Below are positions 23,697 to 32,746 of a DNA stretch of 41,594 nucleotides, in pieces. Under the pieces are notes generated by a model that was not told the DNA's origin, made no database searches, and saw only the letters and a program-made list of their open reading frames with translations. Position 1 is the stretch's first letter; each line of letters opens with the position of its first letter. Position numbers and translations under genes: made by a program. This stretch comes from Bacilli bacterium (GTDB lineage: Bacteria; Bacillota_I; Bacilli_A; RF39; UBA660): the NCBI GenBank assembly GCA_017476885.1, contig JAFUYX010000087.1, forward strand, positions 1-41,594, written 5' to 3'.

Positions 23697-24466
23697 TATT
23701 TATTCACTCCTTTTTCTTTGGATTTATTCTTGTTAGAAGAACTCTTCTTAGATTGTTTTTTCTTCTTAGAAGAAGAATTCTTTGGCTTAGAACTCTCATT
23801 TTTCATTGGAGTCTTTTTTGCTTCTTCTACTACAGGAGACTCTAACTCTGTTGAAATAGGACTCTCTTCTAACTCTATTTTCTCCTTTTCTAGAGATGGA
23901 TTCTCTTCTTGAGTTTCAGGTGAATCTAGTACTGGTTCTACGATGGATTCTTCTACGAAAGGAGTCTTAGTTGCATCTTCATTACTCTTTATTTCTTCCT
24001 CTGTTAAAGGAGCCTCAATTTCTTGAGGAAGTAGAGTCTCCTCCGGTTCATTTCGAACTACATTTAGTTTAACCCCTTCCATTTTTTCCACTAAAATCAT
24101 CGTATCTACTGCAAGTTCTTCAGAAGAGGTCGCACTCCAAAGCTTTCCATCTACTTTGACTTCTCCTATTCTTCCCGGTTTAATTTCTTCGGTCACAATT
24201 CCTGGCATGCCAATGACTCGTTCTAAATTGAGTTTCTCTAAATCTTTATTCATCAGTTTATCTAGCAACGGCTTCGTGCAAATCATAAGAATTATACCTA
24301 CCACTACAAAAAACCCAAATTGCCATGCTAAACTATCTACAAACAAAGATAAGATTAAAGCTAGTATTCCACTGGCAATAAACCAAACAGAAACTAAATT
24401 CACCGTTGCAAATTCTAAAATCGTTAGTAAAATAACCACCATTAACCACATAGCCCAATAATTCAT
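23696..24466 (-). CDS. NfeD-like membrane protein with long charged tail
   Basis: A 256-residue protein. Three to four membrane helices (about residues 3-75) are followed by an NfeD OB-fold domain (GMPGIVTEEIKPGRIGEVKVDGKLW). The last 110 residues are an unusual low-complexity acidic then Lys/Ser-rich tail. AAGAGGT six bases upstream favours the ATG at 24466 over the upstream frame start. NfeD proteins partner SPFH proteins in membrane organisation; the downstream gene is that partner. The tail is not typical of NfeD and may bind other cell components. Confidence 0.85.
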   Translation of the reverse strand: MNYWAMWLMVVILLTILEFATVNLVSVWFIASGILALILSLFVDSLAWQFGFFVVVGIILMICTKPLLDKLMNKDLEKLNLERVIGMPGIVTEEIKPGRIGEVKVDGKLWSATSSEELAVDTMILVEKMEGVKLNVVRNEPEETLLPQEIEAPLTEEEIKSNEDATKTPFVEESIVEPVLDSPETQEENPSLEKEKIELEESPISTELESPVVEEAKKTPMKNESSKPKNSSSKKKKQSKKSSSNKNKSKEKGVNK

Positions 24467-24528
24467 GAATATACCTCTTTTCTTAACCTTATTATACAAA
24501 GATTATGCTAGAGTTTCAAGAATTATCC

Positions 24529-24566
24529 AAGTTAAAAGAACCTACTTACATAGATTCTTTTAACTT
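24529..24566 (-). terminator. 12-bp perfect inverted repeat at the end of the Rpn-like gene
   Basis: AAGTTAAAAGAA (24529-24540) and its exact complement TTCTTTTAACTT (24555-24566); the right arm encodes the last residues of the Rpn-like protein. There is no T tract on the minus strand, so it may protect or end the mRNA by another route. Confidence 0.5.
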
Positions 24567-25409
24567 AGAGATTTCATTTATAGATAAACCTGTTGTTTTA
24601 GCGATTGTCTGTAGACCTAAATTTTCAGCAAGTAAATTCTTGGCTATTTCCAATGCTTTTTCTTTAGAACCTTGTTCAATGCCTTGTTCAAGGCCAGCGT
24701 TAAAATAACTTTGTTCATCAATTTCTTTTCTTTTTTCATAAACAAATTGATCGAGTCCATCCATAAATTCATCGACGTCTTTTTTCACTTGTTCCATGAT
24801 TTCATCTCCCTTGTAAAGATTACTTAATACTTCTTCGTTCGAATTTACAAAAAAATATAAGCACTTCTCTAATGAATGTTCTTCACTGACAAGTTCATTA
24901 TAACTGATTTCATCTAAAAATGGAAGGTTAATATCATAGATAACAGGCATTTCTTCTAACTCTTCTAATAAGTCGTTTTCTAAAGTGCTACTTCTATAGA
25001 TAAATTTCTTTTTCTTAAATCTTTGATATCCGTCTAACTGAATTAGAATAGGCCTTTTGTACTTCTTATAATCACTTTTAAAACGAATACCTTTTAACAT
25101 CAAAGAGGCTGTATATAAAGCGTTTTTGACTAGTCCATCTTTATATTTGTTATAGTTGATTTCAATATCAATCCAATCGTTATTTAAAGAATAAACTAGG
25201 TCCGCTTCGTGATTGACGTTTGTCTTGAAATTTGCTAGTAGATTTGGATTAGGAACTATGTTTTTTTTCACATCTTCAAAAGGAATATCTAGAACTTTAC
25301 TGATAATTAAAGAAGCATAAGATAAGGAACTTGGAAAACTACTAAATACTTTTCTAGCTACCTCATCTCTTAAGAAGACCTTTTCTTCTTTTTCAAGAGT
25401 ATCAATCAT
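24546..25409 (-). CDS. Rpn-like PD-(D/E)XK nuclease (recombination-promoting nuclease/transposase-like family)
   Basis: A 287-residue protein of the Rpn/PDDEXK-transposase-like family. The nuclease core is visible as NHEADLVYSLNNDWIDIEINYN (Asp then Glu-x-Asn), with following helices (YTASLMLKGI; KRPILIQLDGY). The C-terminal KEKALEIAKNLLAENLGLQTIA..TGLS, a helix-turn-helix-like tail with Glu-Gln-Gly repeats before it, is typical of these proteins. The start is the ATG at 25409, after AAAGGGGGTG, three codons inside a GTG frame. A Spo0A-type promoter lies at 25438-25471. These genes are usually accessory and often multicopy. Confidence 0.8.
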   Translation of the reverse strand: MIDTLEKEEKVFLRDEVARKVFSSFPSSLSYASLIISKVLDIPFEDVKKNIVPNPNLLANFKTNVNHEADLVYSLNNDWIDIEINYNKYKDGLVKNALYTASLMLKGIRFKSDYKKYKRPILIQLDGYQRFKKKKFIYRSSTLENDLLEELEEMPVIYDINLPFLDEISYNELVSEEHSLEKCLYFFVNSNEEVLSNLYKGDEIMEQVKKDVDEFMDGLDQFVYEKRKEIDEQSYFNAGLEQGIEQGSKEKALEIAKNLLAENLGLQTIAKTTGLSINEISKLKESM

Positions 25410-25437
25410 AGATTTCACCCCCTTTCTTAAGTTTGCT

Positions 25438-25471
25438 ATGCTAGCACAAAAAGAGGGTGAAATATGTCGAA
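25438..25471 (-). promoter_or_regulatory. Spo0A-type promoter of the Rpn-like gene
   Basis: Sense strand TTCGACA (25465-25471), 21 bases, TAGCAT (25438-25443) with an extended TG one base upstream. Same geometry as the spoIIGA and YhcG promoters in this window; shared bases continue (GTGCTAGCATAG here, GTGTTAAGATAG before YhcG). Confidence 0.6.
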
Positions 25472-25483
25472 TTATGAGGAAAC

Positions 25484-25519
25484 ATAAAAAAAGTATCTAT
25501 ATAACCTATAAATACTTTT
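25484..25519 (-). terminator. Terminator of ileS
   Basis: On the minus strand AAAAGTAT, a 15-nt loop that can pair further, ATACTTTT, then more T. It lies eight bases after the ileS stop codon. Confidence 0.75.
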
Positions 25520-25526
25520 AAAAATA

Positions 25527-28500
25527 TTAATTTTTTTGAATATCTAAGAATACCTCTTCCCCATTTAAGTCATACTTATTCTCAAGATTGTCTTTTAATG
25601 TCATCTCGGTAGCTAAGGTTTCTTCCATAATATAATCTTTAAATAGTTCTAAGGCTTTCTTAAATTTTTCCGTACCAGAGTAAAACAAAGCAATTCGATC
25701 TACGACATTGAAATCCATCGATTTTCTTAAATTTTGAACTTTACTTACTAGTTCTCTTGCAAGTCCTTCTAAGATTAATTCTTCATCACGGTTTGTATCT
25801 AAGATAACAAAGTTTCTTCCTTCCATTGTAACATTAAAGCCTTCTCTAGATTCTACCCTGATATCTACCATTTCAGGAGTGATTTCTAAATCCTCACCAT
25901 CAAAAGATACTATAATACTATCTCCCTTTTCTAAAGCCTCGATTTGTTCTACAGACAAACTTTCAAGTAAAGTTTGATATTGTCTCATCTTAGCACCAAA
26001 CATCTTACCAACTACTTTAAAATTGGGTTTTACAGTAAAGTTCATATATTCAGATAAATTAGCAATAAACTCTACATTCTTTACATTTAATTCTTCCTGA
26101 ATTAAAGAAACGAGATTATCTATAGTACTTTTTACTTTACCATCTAAATATAGAGTTCTTAATGGTTCACGCACCTTTATCTTTACTTCTTCTCTAGCGT
26201 TTCTTCCTAAAGTAATGATAGTTCTTACTAAATCCATCTTCTCTTCTAAATCATCATGAATATACTTCGATTCATAGGTTGGATAATTGGCCAAATGAAC
26301 AGAATCTTCTCCCGTTAATTTTTGATACATTTCTTCCGTGACAAATGGAATAATTGGCGCACATAGTTTACACAATCCAGTTAATACTTCATAAGTAGTG
26401 ATATAAACTGATTTCTTAGAATCATTTAGTTCACTCGCCCAGAAGCGATCTCGATTTCTTCGAATATACCAATTAGACAAATCTTCTGAAACAAAATTCG
26501 TTAAATTTTTAACAACAACATGCAAGTCAAAAGCATCAAACCCTGCGCGTACCTCTTTAACAAGTTTGTGATACTTAGAAATTAACCACTGATCAATTTC
26601 TTCTCGATCTTCAATCTTAATAGTGCACTGATTGATATCAATCCCATCAATATTGGCATAAGTTTGAAAGAAACTATAAGTATTTTTTAATGGATTAAAG
26701 AACTTCGAATAAACCTCTTTTAACCCATCTTCATCAAACTTTAAAGGAGTCCAAACAGGAGATACATAAGGAATATAGAAACGGATCACATCACTACCAT
26801 ATTTTTCCATCAAACTAAATGGTTCAATTGCATTTCCCTTACTCTTATGCATTTTTTGTCCATTTTTATCAAGTAGTAACTCATTAACTAAAACATTCTT
26901 ATAAGGACTATGACCGGTTACAAACACACCTAAAACTAGTAATGAATAGAACCATCCTCTAGTCTGATCAATTCCTTCACAAATAAAGTCTGCTGGATAT
27001 TGGGAGTCCCATAACTCTTTGTTTTCAAATGGATAATGATATTGAGCAAAAGGCATCGCTCCTGAATCAAACCAACAATCAATTACTTCTTCTACTCTGT
27101 TCATGACCTTGCCACACTTTGGACAAGTAAGATGAATATCATCTACAAAAGGTCTGTGTAAATCTAACGTTTTTATATCAAGATCTTCTACTGCTTTTTC
27201 TTTCAATTCATTTCTTGAGCCAATCATCTCTTCATGACCACATTCACATACCCACAAAGGAAGAGGACAACCCCAGTACCTATTTCTAGAAATAGCCCAG
27301 TCATTCATATTTTCTAGCCAATTGCCAAAACGTTTTTCCCCTACAAAAGAAGGATACCAATTCACTTTCTGATTCTCTTCAATAATTTGATCTTTTAACT
27401 TGGTTACTTCAAGATAATAACTAGGTCTAGAATAATATACTAAAGGACTATGACATCTCCAACAATGAGGATACTCATGTTCCATTTTTTGCTTTTTAAA
27501 TAACTTATCATTTTCTTTTAACCATTGAATAACTTCTAAATCAGCCTCAAATACGAGCATTCCCTTCCAAGGACCATCACTGTAACATCCATCTTCTCCA
27601 ACAGGATTAAAATACGCTAGTTTGTAATTCTTACCAACTTTAGCATCATCTTCTCCAAATGCTGGAGCAATGTGTACTATTCCAGTTCCATCTGTTGTAG
27701 TGACATAACTATCACAGGTTACAATAAAGCCATTTTCACTTTCTTTTTTAGATAGGAAAGGCATCAACTGTTCATACTCAACATTTTCTAGTTCTTTTCC
27801 TTTAAATGTATCTATAATCTCAATATCTTCTCCTAAAACAGCAGTTGCTAAATCTTTAGCGAGGATAAAAGTATAGTCTTTTGATTTAACACGTGCGTAA
27901 TCCACTTCAGGATTAACACATAAGGCAATATTAGAAATCAAAGTCCAAGGAGTCGTGGTCCAAACAAGGAAATACTCATCCTTATCTTTTCGTTTAAAAG
28001 GAACATAAACCGTATTAGCAGTCACGGTTTCATATCCTTGAGCAACCTCGTGAGACGCAAGTCCAGTTCCACATCTAGGACACCAAGGAACAATTTTCAC
28101 TCCTTGATAGAATAATCCCTCATCAAAGAATTTCTTCAAAATCCACCATTCTGTCTCAATATAGTTATTGTCATAGGTAATATATGGATGTTCTAGATCA
28201 ATGAATTGTCCCATTTCATTAGTAAGTCTGTTAAATGCATCCACGTTTTTCCAAACAGATTCTCTACACTTTTGATTGAATGCCTCAATTCCATAAGCCT
28301 CGATATCTTTCTTTCCAGAAAAACCTAGTTCCTTTTCTACCTGTACTTCTACTGGAAGACCATGCGTATCCCAACCAACTTTCCTTAAAACCTTAAATTG
28401 ATCCATCGTTTTGTATTTACCAAACGTATCTTTCAAAAACTTCGCAACCATATGATGAAGTCCAGGATTTCCGTTAGCTGTAGCTGGTCCATCATAAAAA

Positions 28501-28628
28501 ACCCAAGAATCACAATTTTCTCTATTTTCAATAGTTTTTTCTAAAATATGTTTCTTTTGCCAACCTTCCAAAATTGATTTTTCTACTTCACTGGTACTTC
28601 TCTTATCCAGTTCTTCAAATTTTTTCAT
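25527..28628 (-). CDS. ileS: Isoleucyl-tRNA synthetase, type 2, with GXHH signature
   Basis: A 1033-residue class I synthetase. Length and layout fit IleRS type 2 (about 1030-1050) rather than the 920-residue type 1. The signature normally HIGH reads GLHH at residues 56-59 (GPATANGNPGLHHM). The editing domain follows (WTTTPWTLISN), then zinc-type cysteines (CWRCHSP), a KMSKS-like KMHKSKG near residue 593 and an anticodon-binding domain. AAAGGTGATG seven bases upstream selects the ATG at 28628 over upstream starts. An isoleucine T-box leader controls it. The GXHH swap has been linked in the literature to extreme mupirocin resistance. Confidence 0.95.
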   Translation of the reverse strand: MKKFEELDKRSTSEVEKSILEGWQKKHILEKTIENRENCDSWVFYDGPATANGNPGLHHMVAKFLKDTFGKYKTMDQFKVLRKVGWDTHGLPVEVQVEKELGFSGKKDIEAYGIEAFNQKCRESVWKNVDAFNRLTNEMGQFIDLEHPYITYDNNYIETEWWILKKFFDEGLFYQGVKIVPWCPRCGTGLASHEVAQGYETVTANTVYVPFKRKDKDEYFLVWTTTPWTLISNIALCVNPEVDYARVKSKDYTFILAKDLATAVLGEDIEIIDTFKGKELENVEYEQLMPFLSKKESENGFIVTCDSYVTTTDGTGIVHIAPAFGEDDAKVGKNYKLAYFNPVGEDGCYSDGPWKGMLVFEADLEVIQWLKENDKLFKKQKMEHEYPHCWRCHSPLVYYSRPSYYLEVTKLKDQIIEENQKVNWYPSFVGEKRFGNWLENMNDWAISRNRYWGCPLPLWVCECGHEEMIGSRNELKEKAVEDLDIKTLDLHRPFVDDIHLTCPKCGKVMNRVEEVIDCWFDSGAMPFAQYHYPFENKELWDSQYPADFICEGIDQTRGWFYSLLVLGVFVTGHSPYKNVLVNELLLDKNGQKMHKSKGNAIEPFSLMEKYGSDVIRFYIPYVSPVWTPLKFDEDGLKEVYSKFFNPLKNTYSFFQTYANIDGIDINQCTIKIEDREEIDQWLISKYHKLVKEVRAGFDAFDLHVVVKNLTNFVSEDLSNWYIRRNRDRFWASELNDSKKSVYITTYEVLTGLCKLCAPIIPFVTEEMYQKLTGEDSVHLANYPTYESKYIHDDLEEKMDLVRTIITLGRNAREEVKIKVREPLRTLYLDGKVKSTIDNLVSLIQEELNVKNVEFIANLSEYMNFTVKPNFKVVGKMFGAKMRQYQTLLESLSVEQIEALEKGDSIIVSFDGEDLEITPEMVDIRVESREGFNVTMEGRNFVILDTNRDEELILEGLARELVSKVQNLRKSMDFNVVDRIALFYSGTEKFKKALELFKDYIMEETLATEMTLKDNLENKYDLNGEEVFLDIQKN

Positions 28629-28639
28629 AAACATCACCT

Positions 28640-28842
28640 TTCTTAAAAATAAAAAGAATGATACCAAAGGAGTCTAGAAAGTAGACGGTACCATCCTTAT
28701 TTTTACTTAATTATCTGTATCGTAGACCTACGTCAAAAACCCTTTGAAGTGATACTCTATATATTCTCCTATCTTGATTTCACCAAACACAAGATTCTCT
28801 TTTCCAGTGCCCTATATAAAACATGTCTTCTTTTTTGAATGC
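28640..28842 (-). promoter_or_regulatory. T-box riboswitch (isoleucine) before ileS
   Basis: The leader has the T-box AAGGATGGTACCGT (28685-28698), which can form the antiterminator or pair with GGTATCATTCTT in a terminator ending in T5. Upstream a Stem I-like region contains AGTATC followed by A, giving an ATC isoleucine specifier in the expected context. Uncharged tRNA-Ile would favour read-through. Confidence 0.85.
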
Positions 28843-28848
28843 ACATAT

Positions 28849-28877
28849 ATTATAGAAAAGAAACATGAAAAAGTCAA
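28849..28877 (-). promoter_or_regulatory. Promoter of the ileS T-box leader
   Basis: On the minus strand TTGACT (28872-28877), 17-bp spacer, TATAAT (28849-28854). It begins just after the mutL stop codon. Confidence 0.8.
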
Positions 28878-28882
28878 ACACT

Positions 28883-30646
28883 TTAATTCATCACTCTTTT
28901 AAACATTCGATCTAAATCATAATTCGAAAACTTCATAATACTAGGACGTCCATGTGCACAATTATAAGGATTATCACACAAAAATAATTCATCAAGTAAT
29001 TCCTTCATTGCTTCCATAGATAAATCTTGATTCGCCTTAATACTCATCTTACAAGCCGTAGTTTGAATAAAATGTTCTTGAAATTTAAGTTGATCAAATC
29101 TAGACTCATCATGAACAATCATATCCATCATCTTGCGAATCGTTTCCTCTTCATATCCAGTAGCAATCCAAGTTGGATGAGCCTTAATAATCACCGTATT
29201 AACACCAAATTCTTCTAATTCAAATCCCAAAGACTCCAAATATCCAAAATGGTCTTTTAAAGTTAAAAATTCACTAGAAGAAAATTCTATCGTAATAGGA
29301 ATAAGCATCCTTGTCTGAAATATTTGTTTTTCAGCAATGGCTTTCTTCACTTTTTCATAATTAATTCTCTCTGCAACCGCATGTTGATCCAATAAATACA
29401 TCCCACTTTCATCTTCTGCAACAATAAAAGTCCGATGAATTTGACATAGAGGAGTCAAATGAAGTCGTTTAATCTCAGGATTTATCTCTACTTCTTCTTC
29501 AAAAGGAAGTTCAACTTTTTCCTCTGCATGAAAATCAAATTCTTCCTGAACACTAGAGAAAGAACTCACGATACTCTCTTCCTCTTCTGCAATCTTATCT
29601 TCTATAATGCTTTGTTTAACATCCGAATTTGAAGAAAGACGAAGACTGGCATCTGGAATCAATAAACTTTGATGTAAAGTATCTTTTAACGTATTAAGAA
29701 TTAAGGCATATAAACGATCCATTTTAGAAAGTTTAATATCTTGCTTAGTAGGATGAATATTCACATCCATTAAAGTTGGATCAGTATTAATCTTCAAAAT
29801 AACGATGGGATATTTGCCATCTGGTTTATAATTATAATAAGCATCTGTAATGGCTCTAGTAATCTCATAGTTTTTAACGATTCGATCATTAACCATCGTA
29901 ATTATTTGATTTTTATTACTCTTTAAAACTTCTGGTTTACAAGCATATCCATAAATATCAAAATCATCACTCGAAGAAGAAAACTCTAACATTTTCGATG
30001 AAACTTGGGTTCCATAGATTTCATGAATAGTTTTTAACAGATTCCCTGAACCACTTGTTTTCACCATTGGATGATTCTCATGATAGAGATGAAAAGAAAT
30101 ATCTGGTTTTGAAAGAGCTAGTCTTTCTACAAAAGAAACACAACTAGAAAGTTCAGATTGCTCAGATTTTAAATACTTAAGCCTTGCAGGAGTATTATAA
30201 AACAAGTGAGTAATAGAAAATCTTGTTCCCTTTAACGCTTCACAGGTTTCTTCGATTTGAAATACTCCACCCTCTACAAGTAAATGAGTACCGACTTCTC
30301 CGTTTCCTGTTTTTAAATCCACTTTGGCAACACTGGCAATCGAAGGAAGTGCCTCGCCACGAAATCCTAATGTATCAATAAAAAACAAATCATCATCTTT
30401 ATAAATCTTACTGGTCGCATGTCTTTGAAAAGCAAGTTTTGCATCCTCCCTGTCCATTCCACTTCCATCATCAATAACTTCTATTTTTTTCTTTCCCCCT
30501 TCTTCTAGAAGAATATCAATATGTTTAGCTCCGGCATCAATACTATTTTCAACCAGTTCTTTTACAATAGAAGAACACTTTTCCACCACTTCTCCAGCCG
30601 CAATTTTATTTGCTAACTGTTCAGACATCACTTTAATTTTACTCAT
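28883..30646 (-). CDS. mutL: DNA mismatch repair protein MutL
   Basis: A 587-residue GHKL ATPase. Motifs IAAGEVVEKCSSIVKELVENS, DDGSGM, and FRGEALPSIASV are intact. After a variable linker (residues about 330-385), the dimerisation/endonuclease domain has DQHAVAERINYE (metal-binding DQHA-x2-E-x4-E) and CAHGRPS near the end. So it is the nicking type of MutL, as in organisms without MutH. Its start overlaps the yqeH stop (ATGA). MutS is not in the window. Confidence 0.96.
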   Translation of the reverse strand: MSKIKVMSEQLANKIAAGEVVEKCSSIVKELVENSIDAGAKHIDILLEEGGKKKIEVIDDGSGMDREDAKLAFQRHATSKIYKDDDLFFIDTLGFRGEALPSIASVAKVDLKTGNGEVGTHLLVEGGVFQIEETCEALKGTRFSITHLFYNTPARLKYLKSEQSELSSCVSFVERLALSKPDISFHLYHENHPMVKTSGSGNLLKTIHEIYGTQVSSKMLEFSSSSDDFDIYGYACKPEVLKSNKNQIITMVNDRIVKNYEITRAITDAYYNYKPDGKYPIVILKINTDPTLMDVNIHPTKQDIKLSKMDRLYALILNTLKDTLHQSLLIPDASLRLSSNSDVKQSIIEDKIAEEEESIVSSFSSVQEEFDFHAEEKVELPFEEEVEINPEIKRLHLTPLCQIHRTFIVAEDESGMYLLDQHAVAERINYEKVKKAIAEKQIFQTRMLIPITIEFSSSEFLTLKDHFGYLESLGFELEEFGVNTVIIKAHPTWIATGYEEETIRKMMDMIVHDESRFDQLKFQEHFIQTTACKMSIKANQDLSMEAMKELLDELFLCDNPYNCAHGRPSIMKFSNYDLDRMFKRVMN

Positions 30647-31620
30647 GATAAACCTCCCATATAAGAAGGAAGAACCTCCACATGTTCCCTCTTTAACCCA
30701 TGCAATACAATAGAAGTCTCACGTTTAAAATAAAATACGCCAACTCCTTTAATGAGTAAATTCGATTTATCAGGAATCTTTAAAGAGAAAAACTCTGGAC
30801 TTTCTATTGCAGGCTGATAACTCTTTTGGATACGATAATTTTGGGAAAGTAAACAAACAATTGACGTATCTTCTAAAACTTCAATTTCAATCAAATCTTC
30901 AATGAGAAGCCTAGTTCCCTTTTTTAAAGGATAATTCAAAGGATGAAGTTCTTTTTTGATTTGACTCTTTTCAAACAATTTCTTATCACTAAGAGGAATA
31001 TCGTAAGGAATACCAGCACTATCATGAATAACTCCTAAAGAGGTCGAAATATCAATAAAATCTAAGGTCGTATTAGGATATTCACTTTCTACAATCGAAG
31101 ACTCTTTTCCTTCCACTTCTCTTAAAAATGCATTTAAAAAAGTAGATTTACCTGCATTCGTCATTCCTAAAAAATAAAAATCATTCCCTGGATAATTCTC
31201 CATTTCTCTTTGAATCTTCTTCAAAGATGAAAGAGAATTCCTTTGCACAAATAAAATCCGTTCCTGAATATGAAATTCTTGAGTAATCCATTTTTCTAAT
31301 TTCGCATAAGTTAGACTCTTAGGAATAATATCACATTTAGAAACCAAAAGTATTTTAGGACTAGGTAAATCCAAAAAATAATCCAAAGACTCTTTACTAA
31401 GTTGTAAAAAATCCACGAAAAAGAAAAAAAGACCTTTCTTTTTTTTAATGGAATCCAATAAACTTTTTTTATCGATTTCTGTACCTTGTTGAAATTCATG
31501 ATAATGTTTCAAGCGAAAACAACGCATGCAATAATCTTTGCTAAAATCAAAAACATATCCAGTTTCTAAAGGATTTTCTATTTGAAGAACACTTCCACAT
31601 CCTATACATCTTTTACTCAT
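30643..31620 (-). CDS. yqeH: Ribosome assembly GTPase YqeH
   Basis: A 325-residue circularly permuted GTPase. N-terminal zinc finger (CIGCGSVLQ...YCMRCFRLKHY), then motifs in permuted order: G4 VSKCDIIP, G5, G1 GMTNAGKSTFLN, G3 DSAGIP, and a C-terminal RNA-binding domain. YqeH helps 30S subunit assembly. AAAGGAG nine bases upstream fixes the ATG at 31620, six codons inside the frame. It overlaps the yqeG stop by 8 bp, the usual yqeG-yqeH order of Bacilli, and is coupled to mutL downstream. Confidence 0.92.
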   Translation of the reverse strand: MSKRCIGCGSVLQIENPLETGYVFDFSKDYCMRCFRLKHYHEFQQGTEIDKKSLLDSIKKKKGLFFFFVDFLQLSKESLDYFLDLPSPKILLVSKCDIIPKSLTYAKLEKWITQEFHIQERILFVQRNSLSSLKKIQREMENYPGNDFYFLGMTNAGKSTFLNAFLREVEGKESSIVESEYPNTTLDFIDISTSLGVIHDSAGIPYDIPLSDKKLFEKSQIKKELHPLNYPLKKGTRLLIEDLIEIEVLEDTSIVCLLSQNYRIQKSYQPAIESPEFFSLKIPDKSNLLIKGVGVFYFKRETSIVLHGLKREHVEVLPSYMGGLS

Positions 31621-32137
31621 AATAAACTCCTTTTTCAAATAGTCCCCTTTTCTTCAATCGCTTAAAAATAAATTTTTCTACCAACCGGTTAAAATACGTC
31701 AAAAAGCGTTCTTTTTTTCCAATGGGATTGACTAAAATTGAGACAAACCCCATCTTATTCGCCCCTAAGATATCTGTTAAAAGTTGATCTCCCACACAAG
31801 CAATTTCATTATCTTTCAAATGATACATATCCATAATTTTCTTATATTTTTTCTTAAATGGCTTCATACTATGAAAAGAACTATCTACATTACACTTTTC
31901 TTTAAAAGGAGCTACCCTTGATTTTCCAGAATTGGAAAGAATAATCGCTTTAATTTCCATTTCTTCTAAACGATAAAAAAAATCTAATAAATCACGATCA
32001 GGCACCGTGATATTTAAAGGAGCAAGTGTATTGTCCAAATCAAAACATACACATTTAATTCCGCTTTTCTTTAAATTTTTATAATCAATATCATAAATAC
32101 TTTTTTGATATATATCTGGTCGAAATATTTCAATCAT
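31613..32137 (-). CDS. yqeG: HAD-superfamily phosphatase YqeG
   Basis: A 174-residue HAD phosphatase of the YqeG family (also related to mitochondrial PGP phosphatase GEP4). Motif I is CVCFDLDNTLAP, motif II LSNSGKS, motif III lysine MKPFKKKY and motif IV VGDQLLTDILGAN. GGAGGGG just before the ATG at 32137 rules out the upstream extension of 26 residues. First gene of the yqeG-yqeH-mutL operon. Substrate in bacteria is not settled. Confidence 0.9.
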   Translation of the reverse strand: MIEIFRPDIYQKSIYDIDYKNLKKSGIKCVCFDLDNTLAPLNITVPDRDLLDFFYRLEEMEIKAIILSNSGKSRVAPFKEKCNVDSSFHSMKPFKKKYKKIMDMYHLKDNEIACVGDQLLTDILGANKMGFVSILVNPIGKKERFLTYFNRLVEKFIFKRLKKRGLFEKGVYYE

Positions 32138-32226
32138 TCTACCCCTCCATAAGAAAAGTATATCATAGATAAAAATAATTGATAACAAAAAGATGATTTC
32201 TTTTTCCAAAATCATCTTAAAAAATA

Positions 32227-32622
32227 TTATTTGTGAAACATATTTCCATGAATATCAATGAAAATAGGCCAATAAGTACAAGGAGCATTTTCACTTCCCA
32301 TGACTCCACCCACAATACTTACAATATCACTATATCCAAGATCCATAGTAATTGTAATATCTGTCCCAAGAGAACTACTTTCTTCAATATTAGCACAACC
32401 TACTTTACCATCTATGAAAATGCCTTCTCTGTTGGTACCACAGAATAGCTTAAAATCTGATTCACAAGTATTGGAGTCTCTTTCTCCATTGCTTTTTAAA
32501 ATAATATCATAAAATGGATTTTTCAGCATTGGATTTAAAAATCGCATCATACTATAATAATATTCATCAAATGTTTCACGTCCTTTTTTCAAATTTTCAG
32601 CAAAATAATATAAACATCCCAA
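32227..32622 (-). CDS. Hypothetical protein, possibly pilin-like globular domain
   Basis: A 131-residue frame opened by a TTG; there is no in-frame ATG before the preceding stop and the nearest ribosome site (TAGGAG) is about 20 bases away, so the start is uncertain and an internal ATG is possible. The protein has four cysteines and ends in a Gly-rich region (SIVGGVMGSENAPCTYWPIFIDIHG) that faintly resembles ectodomains of pseudopilins, but the N-terminal helix is missing. It is transcribed away from sigK. I do not recognise a family. Confidence 0.45.
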   Translation of the reverse strand: MGCLYYFAENLKKGRETFDEYYYSMMRFLNPMLKNPFYDIILKSNGERDSNTCESDFKLFCGTNREGIFIDGKVGCANIEESSSLGTDITITMDLGYSDIVSIVGGVMGSENAPCTYWPIFIDIHGNMFHK

Positions 32623-32700
32623 TTTTTTCCGCTTTTTATCACTCCTATAACAAATCTAACAATACACTTTTTAAAACATCATTATTAAACCAATAGTTTA

Positions 32701-32728
32701 CATATTCACTTTGCAAAAAACATAGATT
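32701..32728 (+). promoter_or_regulatory. SigE-type promoter of sigK
   Basis: CATATT (32701-32706), 14-bp spacer, CATAGATT (32721-32728). The SigE consensus is roughly ATATT, 14, CATACAAT. The start point would be near 32735, at the ribosome site AGGAG, so the leader would be very short; this is the main doubt. Confidence 0.45.
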
Positions 32729-32746
32729 TTTATTAGGAGTGATCTT

